Of a stretch of DNA of 64,000 nt, positions 51,179 to 59,746 are shown piece by piece. Location: contig NZ_CAXBGN010000001.1 in assembly GCF_963975415.1 (NCBI RefSeq), positions 434,001 through 498,000 of the forward strand. The letters are read 5' to 3'. The notes beneath the pieces were generated by a model that was not told the DNA's origin, did not search any database, and saw only the letters and a program-made list of their open reading frames with translations. The stretch's first letter is position 1. The number at the start of each line of letters is the position of its first letter. The DNA is from Kriegella sp963975415 (GTDB taxonomy: Bacteria; Bacteroidota; Bacteroidia; Flavobacteriales; Flavobacteriaceae). The position numbers and the translations under genes are program-made.

Positions 51179-52474
51179 TTAATCCTCCAACACCTCTCTC
51201 ATAGCCTTTGCCTTCAACAAACATTCTTCATATTCTTTCTCCGGAACTGCTTGCGCCGTTATGGCCCCTCCCACGGAATACGATACATATTTCTGGGTGG
51301 CGTTATACAGAATGCTTCGAATGACCACATTAAAATCAAAATCTCCATCTGGGGTAAAATACCCTACCGCCCCACTATAGAGTCCGCGTTTAAAAGCTTC
51401 TTGTGCTTCAATTATTTTCATAGCGGATATCTTCGGAGCCCCGGTCATACTCCCCATTGGAAAGGTCTCTCTAATGACATCTACCGGGTTTTTATCGGGA
51501 TGAACACTTGCGCTTATTGTTGAGATCATCTGATGTACCTGACTAAAAGTATACACTTTACACAGTTCATCAACAACAACAGTTCCTTTTTCGGCACTTT
51601 TTGAAAGATCGTTCCGCACCAGGTCAACAATCATAATATTTTCGGCGCGCTCTTTTTCATCTAACGCCAAATTATGTTTCAACAACGTATCCATTTCAGC
51701 ATCACTAGAACGTCTTGCCGTGCCCTTAATCGGTTGCGATATGATTTTACTTCCAACCTTTTTCAGATAGCGTTCCGGTGAAGCCGAGAGCAGATACTTA
51801 TCTTCCAATTTAAGAAATACGGCAAAAGGTGGTTTTGAAATGGCATTCAATTTCAAATAGGTGCGAAAGGCATCAATAACAGTGTTCTCGGCATAAAATT
51901 CTTGACAAAAATTAGCCTCATAAATATCGCCGCGATGAATGTGGGCCAAAAGGCTATCGATCCTTCTAAAGTATTCATCCTTAAAAGTGCGTAGCCTAAT
52001 ATGGATATCTTCGGTAACCGTCGGTTCTTTTTCGGGTATGATTGTTTTCGATATCTCCTTAAAATCCTCCTCTATTTCATCACCTACCATATTCAGATAG
52101 ATAAAATCAGCCTTATTTGCCGTAATACGGATTATCTTTTTAGGCTGAAAGAAATGCAACTCCGGAAAGTGCAAACCATCGAAGTTAGCCGAACCGAGTT
52201 GCTCGACATCATTTTTAAGATCGTAAGAGAGGTAACCGAACAACCAGTCGTTAGCACGCTCCTGATATTCCTTCAAATTATCAAAACCATGTTTAGCATC
52301 AGTTGTAAGACTTGTAAGGGCATCGACTGCCAGTACCGCATCAAAAGTGCCGTAGACATCATTGTGATTGTTGCTATCTAACCAAACGGCCTCCTTAAAT
52401 TGACCGGCCCAGTACAAAAGGGTGTCCTTAAAGTTCGGAACATCCGCAATTATAAACGAGACCTTTGTTCTCAA
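51179..52474 (-). CDS. pabB: Aminodeoxychorismate synthase component I, TTG start
   Basis: The 431-residue protein is a chorismate-binding enzyme: GDIYEANFCQEF, LSASPERYL, the active-site PIKGTARR, IVDLVRNDLSKSA, GSMTGAPKISAMKIIE and GYFTPDGDFDFNVVIRS. The Lys in PIKGT is diagnostic for PabB (TrpE has PIAGT), so it makes 4-amino-4-deoxychorismate for folate. The frame has no ATG before residue 131; the likely start is TTG at 52474, three bases after the stop of the FMN reductase gene. A glutaminase partner (PabA) is not in the window. Confidence 0.92.
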   Translation of the reverse strand: MRTKVSFIIADVPNFKDTLLYWAGQFKEAVWLDSNNHNDVYGTFDAVLAVDALTSLTTDAKHGFDNLKEYQERANDWLFGYLSYDLKNDVEQLGSANFDGLHFPELHFFQPKKIIRITANKADFIYLNMVGDEIEEDFKEISKTIIPEKEPTVTEDIHIRLRTFKDEYFRRIDSLLAHIHRGDIYEANFCQEFYAENTVIDAFRTYLKLNAISKPPFAVFLKLEDKYLLSASPERYLKKVGSKIISQPIKGTARRSSDAEMDTLLKHNLALDEKERAENIMIVDLVRNDLSKSAEKGTVVVDELCKVYTFSQVHQMISTISASVHPDKNPVDVIRETFPMGSMTGAPKISAMKIIEAQEAFKRGLYSGAVGYFTPDGDFDFNVVIRSILYNATQKYVSYSVGGAITAQAVPEKEYEECLLKAKAMREVLED

Positions 52475-52477
52475 GGC

Positions 52478-53011
52478 TTAAATTTTGGTCAAAAATTCGT
52501 TGAGCTTTTTTAGGTGTTCTTCGGCCATATCGGCATCTGAAATACCCTTCTCTTCATCAAAATTATCATGGAAGGAAGGAAGCGAGAAGGTCTCGACTAC
52601 TTCAGCCCCAAATCGCGGAAGCAAACCTTCAATGACCTTTAATGAGCCTACCCCTCCTCTTCTACCACCTGAAGTAGACATTAAAAATACCTTCTTATCC
52701 GCTAAAAATTTAAGCTCCAATCGTGACAACCAGTCAAGAACATTCTTAAAATAGGCTGAAGGATTACTATTGTGCTCATTGACAGAAATTATAAGCCCAT
52801 CGGCCTGTTCAATATCCCCCTTTAATTCAACCAATGAATTGGAATACCCCTTCTCTCGCTCATAGTCAGCGCTATACATGGGAAACGGGAAATTTGCCAA
52901 ATTTAACAATTGCACATTTTGTCCTTCAATTTTCGAAACCGTATATTTTATAAGTTTGAAATTAATCGATGTGGAAGAATTACTTCCAGCGAATGCCAAT
53001 AGTGTAGCCAT
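52478..53011 (-). CDS. NADPH-dependent FMN reductase family
   Basis: The 177-residue protein has the flavodoxin-like start LLAFAGSNSSTSINFKLIKY with the FMN phosphate loop, LANFPFPMYSADYE, the segment GLIISVNEHNSNPSAYFKN (P-x-Y-N type in relatives) and STSGGRRGGVGSL. It reduces FMN or other substrates such as quinones or chromate with NAD(P)H. It directly precedes pabB (3 bp before its TTG) so they are co-transcribed, although the functions are not linked in an obvious way. Confidence 0.9.
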   Translation of the reverse strand: MATLLAFAGSNSSTSINFKLIKYTVSKIEGQNVQLLNLANFPFPMYSADYEREKGYSNSLVELKGDIEQADGLIISVNEHNSNPSAYFKNVLDWLSRLELKFLADKKVFLMSTSGGRRGGVGSLKVIEGLLPRFGAEVVETFSLPSFHDNFDEEKGISDADMAEEHLKKLNEFLTKI

Positions 53012-53181
53012 AGTTGTGTATTAAAAGTCCGTTGAGCGAAAATACCCCAAATACTGCTTAAATGCGAGTATTTTATCTAATTTTGCGACATAAAACATCC
53101 AAACACGCTGTCGCACAAGTATATAGGATAGCTAAATTAGAATGTTTCGAATGCCGGTTTAACCGGTATCAAACAACTTAT

Positions 53182-54366
53182 ATGGAAAGAAAAACGGCCA
53201 GACTTTATTTTATCGATGCCATAAGGGCCTGGGCCATTCTTATGATGTTACAGGGGCATTTTGTCGACGGACTACTTGACATGTCTTTTCGAGATGGCAC
53301 CAACACGACTTTTGGTATTTGGAAATATTTTCGGGGTATAACCGCACCAGTCTTCTTTACCGTCTCAGGTTTTATTTTTACGTATTTACTAGTTCGTGGA
53401 GACAAAGTCGGTTTTGAAAACCCAAGAGTAAAAAAGGGGATTAAGCGAGGATTAGAGCTTCTATTAATTGGCTACTTGTTGCGCATAAACCTTTTCGGCT
53501 TGCTTCAGGGCCAAATCTACGAGTCGTTTTACCTTATCGACGTATTGCATTGCATCGGCCTGTCAATTCTGGGAATCGTAAGTATTTACCTTATAACCTA
53601 TAAACAAAGAAATTTTGTTTTCCCTTTAGTTCTGGTGACAACGATGTTTTTCATTTTTCTTTTTGAACCGCTTTATGCGACATGGAATTTTTCTTCTTTA
53701 CCTCGTTTTTTAGCAAATTATCTGACCCGTTCCAACGGTTCAGTATTTACCATTTTGCCTTGGTTTGGCTATGCTGCCACCGGAGGGTTTCTATCGCTGT
53801 TATTTACTAGGTTCAAGAATTACAAATACCTCTACCCGACCGCCATCGTTAGTTCGATCGCTATTGGATTAGGACTCATTTTATTTTCATCAGATTTCTT
53901 TTATATACTTTACAAAAGTACTGAAATACAGTTATTTAACTACATTATATTAAACAATTACTTGTTTATTAGATTAGGTGATGTATTTGTTGTGTTTGCT
54001 ATTTTTATGCTGTTGCGAAGCTTTTTACAGAATCGGACTTTACTTAAAATCGGACAGAGTACATTATCGATTTATGTAGTGCATTTTATAATTTTATATG
54101 GAAGTTTTACCGGTCTTGGGCTTTATCGGTTTTTTCATCATGAGTTACCCCCTGAGACGGTAATACCGAGTGCTTTGATCTTTATGTTAATATGTACCTA
54201 TACAGCCCTGCAATATGAGCGCCATAAAGAATTTATTAAATTGAATATCGCGACTACCCTTCGATTCTGTTGGATACAAACAGAAACCTTGGTGCTATAC
54301 ATGGCAAGCACCTTAAAAACATTTTTCTTTCGTTTATTACGACGTCTGGGATTGGCCAAAAACTAA
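53182..54366 (+). CDS. HGSNAT-like/DUF1624 multi-pass membrane acyltransferase
   Basis: The protein begins at ATG 53182 (MERKTARLYFIDAIRAWAIL); the frame extends upstream to 53062, but the added 40 residues are basic and unlike a natural start. It has about ten membrane helices. The first helix with RAWAILMMLQGHFVDGLLD and the following GTNTTFGIWKYFRGITAPVF are typical for HGSNAT catalytic-type/DUF1624 proteins, which transfer acetyl groups across the membrane onto sugar amines. The His in QGHF is the candidate acetyl carrier. It could act on envelope glycans; the substrate is unknown. Confidence 0.85.
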   Translation: MERKTARLYFIDAIRAWAILMMLQGHFVDGLLDMSFRDGTNTTFGIWKYFRGITAPVFFTVSGFIFTYLLVRGDKVGFENPRVKKGIKRGLELLLIGYLLRINLFGLLQGQIYESFYLIDVLHCIGLSILGIVSIYLITYKQRNFVFPLVLVTTMFFIFLFEPLYATWNFSSLPRFLANYLTRSNGSVFTILPWFGYAATGGFLSLLFTRFKNYKYLYPTAIVSSIAIGLGLILFSSDFFYILYKSTEIQLFNYIILNNYLFIRLGDVFVVFAIFMLLRSFLQNRTLLKIGQSTLSIYVVHFIILYGSFTGLGLYRFFHHELPPETVIPSALIFMLICTYTALQYERHKEFIKLNIATTLRFCWIQTETLVLYMASTLKTFFFRLLRRLGLAKN

Positions 54367-54653
54367 ACACCCGCAAGTTTGTTTATCTAAAAGGATCTAT
54401 TTCATTCGCCCTTTTCTATCAATAGACTTGTAGAAATGGTATTAGATTCCATCAATGGCTTTATGGAGTCAGCATTATACATGTCGATGTATAAAGCACT
54501 TGCGGTTTATGCTCTTTCGCAAACCATTTTTTCGTTAAATTAGGTATCTTGTAAACTAAAACGTAATCGCTTGAAATTCGTCACCGCTCTCTTACAGGGC
54601 CTTCAAACTTTACCTCTTTGCAAGCCATCTAAAAATTCAATACATATCTCCAC

Positions 54654-55604
54654 ATGAACTTAGCAGTAGCCCAATTCCAACCGAAGGACGGAGACAAAGT
54701 ATATAACCTATCCGTAATTCGAAAACTTGCGGAAAAAGCAAAATCCAAGGGAGCGGATTTGATCAGTTTTCACGAAATGTCGATCACTGCTTATACGTTT
54801 ACCAAAGATTTAAGTCGAGAACAGCTAAAAGATATCGCCGAGGAAGTGCCAAACGGAAAAAGCACGAAAGACTTGATTACCATTTCCAATGATTTGAATA
54901 TTCCTATTTTGGCGGGACTTGTAGAAAAATCGGCCGGAAAAATTTACAATACTTATATCTGTGTTACCGGTAATGGTGTGGTTGCGAAATATCGAAAAAT
55001 ACATCCTTTTATAAATAAACATATGTCCGCAGGCAACGAATATTGTGTATTCGACCTACTTGGTTGGAAATGCGGAATTTTGATTTGTTATGACAACAAT
55101 GTAATCGAAAACGTTCGAGCCACGAGTCTTTTAGGGGCAGAATTAATTTTTGCACCCCATGTAACAGGCTGTACACCGTCTGCAATGCCGCACCGAGGTT
55201 ATGTCGCCGACAAATATTGGCAGAATCGTAAAAACGACCCAGTTTCATTACGAATGGAGTTTGACGGCCCCAAGGGTAGGCGCTGGCTAATGCGTTGGCT
55301 ACCTGCAAGAGCCTATGACAATGGGGTTTACTATGCCTTTACCAACCCGATAGGGTATGACGGCGAACATCTTAAAAACGGCAATTCGATGTTAATCGAC
55401 CCCTATGGAGAAGTTTTGTCAGAAATAAAATCCTTCGAAAACGACATTACGATTTCGAAAATCACAAAAGATAAAATTCAACTCTCAGGAGGTTGGAGAT
55501 ACAAAAATGCCCGTAGACCCGAACTATATAAAGACATCATTGGTGAGAGTCATAAATCGGATACCACGCCCGTATGGATGAAAGAGAAAACGGCAAAAGG
55601 TTGA
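54654..55604 (+). CDS. Nitrilase superfamily carbon-nitrogen hydrolase
   Basis: The 316-residue protein has the catalytic triad of the family: Glu41 (SFHEMS), Lys115 (YRKIHPF) and Cys145 (ILICYDNN). The length and the C-terminal VLSEIKSFENDI region fit amidases and N-carbamoyl hydrolases. No signal peptide. It cleaves a C-N bond of an amide, nitrile or carbamoyl compound; the substrate is not predictable. A GNAT gene follows by 64 bp. Confidence 0.92.
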   Translation: MNLAVAQFQPKDGDKVYNLSVIRKLAEKAKSKGADLISFHEMSITAYTFTKDLSREQLKDIAEEVPNGKSTKDLITISNDLNIPILAGLVEKSAGKIYNTYICVTGNGVVAKYRKIHPFINKHMSAGNEYCVFDLLGWKCGILICYDNNVIENVRATSLLGAELIFAPHVTGCTPSAMPHRGYVADKYWQNRKNDPVSLRMEFDGPKGRRWLMRWLPARAYDNGVYYAFTNPIGYDGEHLKNGNSMLIDPYGEVLSEIKSFENDITISKITKDKIQLSGGWRYKNARRPELYKDIIGESHKSDTTPVWMKEKTAKG

Positions 55605-55667
55605 AAACAACGGAATAAAACAAATCGGAACCGCACGGGATCAGGACTTATTTGAACAAGTTTAAAC

Positions 55668-56201
55668 ATGAAGTATCTACTCACCGACCAAGAAACAGAT
55701 CGCTTGAAATTCAGGCTACTGAAACCAGAAGATTTTGATTCTTGGTTGGAATTATTTAAAGCAAAGGATATTGCAAGGTACTTAGACCTTGACCCCAAAC
55801 TTTCAGAATCTGAATTGTGTAAAAAATGGTTTGACAAGGCCTTTCATAGGTACGAAAATGATTTGGGAGGAATGAATGTTCTTATTGACAAAAAAACAAA
55901 CTTATTTGTTGGACAATGTGGCCTTTTAGTCCAGACTATTGAAAACGTCGAGCGATTAGAAGTCGGGTATTCCATTCTTCCGAAATTTTGGAGGCAAGGT
56001 TATGCATTTGAAGCTGCTACGAAATGTAAAAATTATGCTTTTGAAAACGATTTTGCCCCTTCGTTAATCTCAATGGTACATGTAGACAATATAGGTTCAG
56101 AAAAAGTCGCATTAAAAAATGGAATGGCCTTTGAGAAAAAATTAAAGTCTTTCAACATTTTCAGAATAGATAAGGCGAATTGGAACCTTACTAAAGGCTA
56201 A
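55668..56201 (+). CDS. GNAT acetyltransferase (RimJ/RimL-like)
   Basis: The 177-residue protein shows ETDRLKFRLLKPEDFDSWLE (family start), then LEVGYSILPKFWRQGYAFEA (the CoA loop with R-Q-G-Y-A) and NIGSEKVALKNGMAFEKKLK near the end. This is the layout of acetyltransferase_3 proteins that acetylate amino groups of proteins or small molecules. It follows the nitrilase gene in the same direction. Confidence 0.93.
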   Translation: MKYLLTDQETDRLKFRLLKPEDFDSWLELFKAKDIARYLDLDPKLSESELCKKWFDKAFHRYENDLGGMNVLIDKKTNLFVGQCGLLVQTIENVERLEVGYSILPKFWRQGYAFEAATKCKNYAFENDFAPSLISMVHVDNIGSEKVALKNGMAFEKKLKSFNIFRIDKANWNLTKG

Positions 56202-56280
56202 CTGAACAATACGAAGCAATAAACTCTATGACAAAGATTGTTTAAGGAGGCTTCCCCCATGCGTACCCCAGTTCTGTTCG

Positions 56281-57171
56281 TTACGGCACGGCGGCAATAT
56301 CAACGGCTACTTTGAGCTTACTTTTACCGCTACCATACACCACTCCCTTTAAGGGCGGAACATCATAATAATCCCTGCCCCAACCCACAACAATATGCTG
56401 ATCCATGGGAATAAGATTATTCGTAGGATCAAAATCTACCCATCCAAAACCAGGAATAAATATGGAAAACCAAGCATGTGAGGCATCAGCTCCTACCAGT
56501 TTCTCTTTGCCTTCGGGAGGTACAGTTTCAATATATCCACTGATATACCTAGCTGGCAATCCGACCGAACGTATGCACGCAATTGCTATTTGCGCAAAGT
56601 CTTGACAAACCCCCTTCTTTTCTTTCATCACTTCTACAATGGGCGTAGAAATGCTGGTAAATCCGGAAACAAACTGAAAATCTGTGTAAATACGTTGCAT
56701 CAACTCATAAGCTGCGTCAAAAACCGACCGGTTTCTTTTAAAAGAAACCTCAGCATATGCCCGTATACTGGTATCGGCCCGTTTTATAAAAATAGACTCC
56801 AAAATATACTGCTTTGCTTCCATCACCTCAGAATTGTTTCCGCTTAGCGCGTAAAGTGCTTCATTAATGGTAATCTTTTTGCAGTGATCAGAATAAAACG
56901 AGTCTTGAAACTGTGCATAATTCCGTACAATTTTACTTTGCGTAGTAACTTTTAGTTCCTTATGCTCGGTTTGTATGGAAAATCTGGTGATGAAATTTCC
57001 AAAAAAATCTACACGTTCCGATATTTCCGCAGGCTCCGGTACAATTTTTATCTTGTAATCCAACAGCTCTTGTCCTTTAGATTCCCTTGGACGCAATGTG
57101 GCAATATTATGACCATAACTCACAGGAGCACTGTATGCGTATTTGGTGGTATGTGTAACCTTAAAGACCAT
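56281..57171 (-). CDS. Transglutaminase-like protease (last gene of the peptide operon)
   Basis: The 296-residue protein starts with the bacterial transglutaminase N-terminal beta domain (TTKYAYSAPVSYGHNIATLR). The catalytic triad is Cys in KKGVCQDFAQ, His in DASHAWFS and Asp in VDFDPTNN. In bacteria this fold is usually a peptidase or amidase, not a cross-linker. The gene starts 1 bp after the stop of the ATP-grasp gene, so both are made together. Confidence 0.93.
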   Translation of the reverse strand: MVFKVTHTTKYAYSAPVSYGHNIATLRPRESKGQELLDYKIKIVPEPAEISERVDFFGNFITRFSIQTEHKELKVTTQSKIVRNYAQFQDSFYSDHCKKITINEALYALSGNNSEVMEAKQYILESIFIKRADTSIRAYAEVSFKRNRSVFDAAYELMQRIYTDFQFVSGFTSISTPIVEVMKEKKGVCQDFAQIAIACIRSVGLPARYISGYIETVPPEGKEKLVGADASHAWFSIFIPGFGWVDFDPTNNLIPMDQHIVVGWGRDYYDVPPLKGVVYGSGKSKLKVAVDIAAVP

Positions 57172-57172
57172 A

Positions 57173-59734
57173 TTATAAAGGAAAGGATTGCGTTACCAAT
57201 TGATTTTGTCTGTTCGTGTGATTAAAGTACGTGCTGCTTATCGATTGGGATGATTGATATAAAAGTTCAGATAATTTTTCCAATAACATATCAAGCTCTT
57301 CCCTAAAAAAATCAGCTTCAGATTTTGTTTTCGCCAAATTGGAAGATTCCGCCAATCGCAACTTTGAGAATGCTTCAAAAATATATTTTTGATAATTGGT
57401 TAGACTATTGTCTTTATGGGAGTGCGGTAAACGTGCGATGTCTTTTTGAAGCCTACTTAACATAAATGTCAAAGACCGTGGGTATTCTAAATCAAGTACC
57501 ACCAAGTCGAGCACATGCTCCAATTGAATATAAGAGCGATAACTGTAGCGATAAATATTAAGACTTTCATGACTGGTCAGCAAATATTCCAAGAGATCAT
57601 ATTCTACCTGCTCATTATATTTAATGGTCAGTAGGGAACGACACTTTGTAATCGTCAGCATACTCTGCTCCAATTGCAAACCAATAAAGTAAAGAAGTAA
57701 GCCCTGTTGTACCAAAATACTCTCTTCGATAAGCCCCATAAAGGCAATGAGTCGGGTGATAAGCTGGTTGAGTACTTTTAAAATTTTATTGACAGAGCGG
57801 TCCTCCCCTTCTTCGAAAGACTGCCATAATTTTTGGATATTTTCGAACACCCTCCACATATCGGACGACCATAAGTTTCGAATGGAATAATACGAATTGC
57901 CAAACATTGAAATAGTATGGGCCAAACTCCCCGGTCGGTCTTTATCGAGTATTACCGATAGCATTTCTTGCATGGGGTTTTCCATGGCAAATTTGCCATC
58001 CTCGGTTTTTTCGGTAAAACCTGGGTATGTACCGGTTAATTGGGTTACTGCTTTGAACAAAATTTGCAGTTTAACCGAATCTGGTGTTTCATTCCTGTTT
58101 TGAACCAAAGCCATTTGCCGCATTACCATGCGAATAAATCGGGCATTAACCAACGTACGGCCCACATAACGCCCGGCCCAATACAAGTTTTCAGCGGTAA
58201 GGCTCGGTAAATCGTTCAATCCACTTATGGCTACGGAACTCCTTTTTTGCCAATGCCGATTCTTGTCTTCCATAATCGGTATGTCGTCTAACACCCATAA
58301 GTCTTTACTGGTACCTCCGCGTTGGTTCGACACTCTAATAGTTTCACGGTCTGGAGCCACTCGCACTAAACCACCGGGCATTACGCTATATTTATCATTT
58401 GATGCAATGCAAAAAGCCCGCGTCACCAAATTTCTAGATTCAATAGTTTCCTTTACCAGGTTTGGAGCTGTTGAAAAACTTATTCTTTCTTGGGCAACAT
58501 AGCGATAAGGCATCGCTTCGATTTCCTTTTTGAGATTATTCAACTCTTGTTGAGCCATGAACTCGGTAAAATAAATACTTTCCCTATTGGTACGATCAAT
58601 TCTTTTGATTACCAAATTTGACAAATTCTCTAGTACATATTTTCGTTCCAGTTCTTGTCCGCACCACCAAGAAGCGATTTGCGGCAAAATCAAATCTTGA
58701 TTTAAAAAGTATTTGGCAACGGCCGGCATAAAAGGAATTAAGCCAGGGTTTTCAATAACCCCACTACCCACAGGGTTGATAACGGAAACATTTTTTCTCC
58801 TGACCACATCCAATAAACCTGCGACACCCAAATGTGAATCTTCCCGAAGTTCCAGGGGATCTGTAAAGGCATCGTCAACCCGACGTAAAACAACATCTAT
58901 ACGTTTAAGTCCTTGTAATGATTTCATCCACAGAAAACCGTCTCTAACCACTAGGTCATTGCCCTGCACCAATGGGTATCCTAAAAATGAAGATAAATAG
59001 GCATGCTCAAAATAAGTTTCGTTATGGGATCCTGGTGTTAAAATGACAATGTTGGGGTTCTCCTTTTTTACGGGAGAAGCATCGATTAACATTTGATCTA
59101 GTTCTTGAAAGAATCCTGATAGCCGCTTCACGTTCATTTTACCATACATCTCAGGTAGAATTCTACTCGTCGTCGATCTGTTTTCGAGGGCGTACCCCAT
59201 TCCCGATGGAGCTTCTGCACGGTCATTTACAACCCAAAGTCTACCGTCGGTACCTCGAGAAAGATCTGCGGCATAGATAGAAAGAAATTTATCGGTAGTG
59301 TATACCGTTCCAGAACATTGACGTAAAAATCCGCGGTGCCCATAAATTATTTCATACGGAACAATCCCGTTTTTTATTAGATTACCCTCACCGTAGACGT
59401 CCTTTAAAACTAAATTAAGCAGCTCTGCCCGCTGCTCTAGGCCAGCTTCGACCGCTTCCCATTCGCTTTTTGGGAGTATAAAAGGAACTACATTTAAGTT
59501 CCAAGGGCGATGCATTCCTTGCGGGTCATTGTACACGTTGTACGTAACGCCATTTTCAAAAAGCAGCCAATCGATATCCCTTTGGCGGGCAATCAATCCA
59601 TCGGGGCCTAATTTATCTAATTCGGTCAGTAGCTTATTCCAATAGGGTTTAATACCATTTTTCGGAGTAAACATTTCATCATTCCCGTATTCGGTATTAT
59701 AATTACTTAACCAGCGGGTACTTGTTATTGGCAT
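57173..59734 (-). CDS. Circularly permuted ATP-grasp and alpha-E domain protein (predicted peptide ligase)
   Basis: The 853-residue protein has the type 2 circularly permuted ATP-grasp domain in its first half (QRDIDWLLFENGVTYNVY; DGRLWVVNDRAEAPSGMGYA; LTPGSHNETYFEHAYLSS) and an alpha-E helical domain in its second half (GNSYYSIRNLWSSDMWRVFE). Comparative genomic work on amidoligases (Iyer, Aravind and co-workers) predicted that such proteins join amino acids into a short peptide. It lies between two transglutaminase genes (12 bp from the first, 1 bp to the last), the usual set. The product is not known. Confidence 0.92.
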   Translation of the reverse strand: MPITSTRWLSNYNTEYGNDEMFTPKNGIKPYWNKLLTELDKLGPDGLIARQRDIDWLLFENGVTYNVYNDPQGMHRPWNLNVVPFILPKSEWEAVEAGLEQRAELLNLVLKDVYGEGNLIKNGIVPYEIIYGHRGFLRQCSGTVYTTDKFLSIYAADLSRGTDGRLWVVNDRAEAPSGMGYALENRSTTSRILPEMYGKMNVKRLSGFFQELDQMLIDASPVKKENPNIVILTPGSHNETYFEHAYLSSFLGYPLVQGNDLVVRDGFLWMKSLQGLKRIDVVLRRVDDAFTDPLELREDSHLGVAGLLDVVRRKNVSVINPVGSGVIENPGLIPFMPAVAKYFLNQDLILPQIASWWCGQELERKYVLENLSNLVIKRIDRTNRESIYFTEFMAQQELNNLKKEIEAMPYRYVAQERISFSTAPNLVKETIESRNLVTRAFCIASNDKYSVMPGGLVRVAPDRETIRVSNQRGGTSKDLWVLDDIPIMEDKNRHWQKRSSVAISGLNDLPSLTAENLYWAGRYVGRTLVNARFIRMVMRQMALVQNRNETPDSVKLQILFKAVTQLTGTYPGFTEKTEDGKFAMENPMQEMLSVILDKDRPGSLAHTISMFGNSYYSIRNLWSSDMWRVFENIQKLWQSFEEGEDRSVNKILKVLNQLITRLIAFMGLIEESILVQQGLLLYFIGLQLEQSMLTITKCRSLLTIKYNEQVEYDLLEYLLTSHESLNIYRYSYRSYIQLEHVLDLVVLDLEYPRSLTFMLSRLQKDIARLPHSHKDNSLTNYQKYIFEAFSKLRLAESSNLAKTKSEADFFREELDMLLEKLSELLYQSSQSISSTYFNHTNRQNQLVTQSFPL

Positions 59735-59746
59735 AAAATTTATGAA

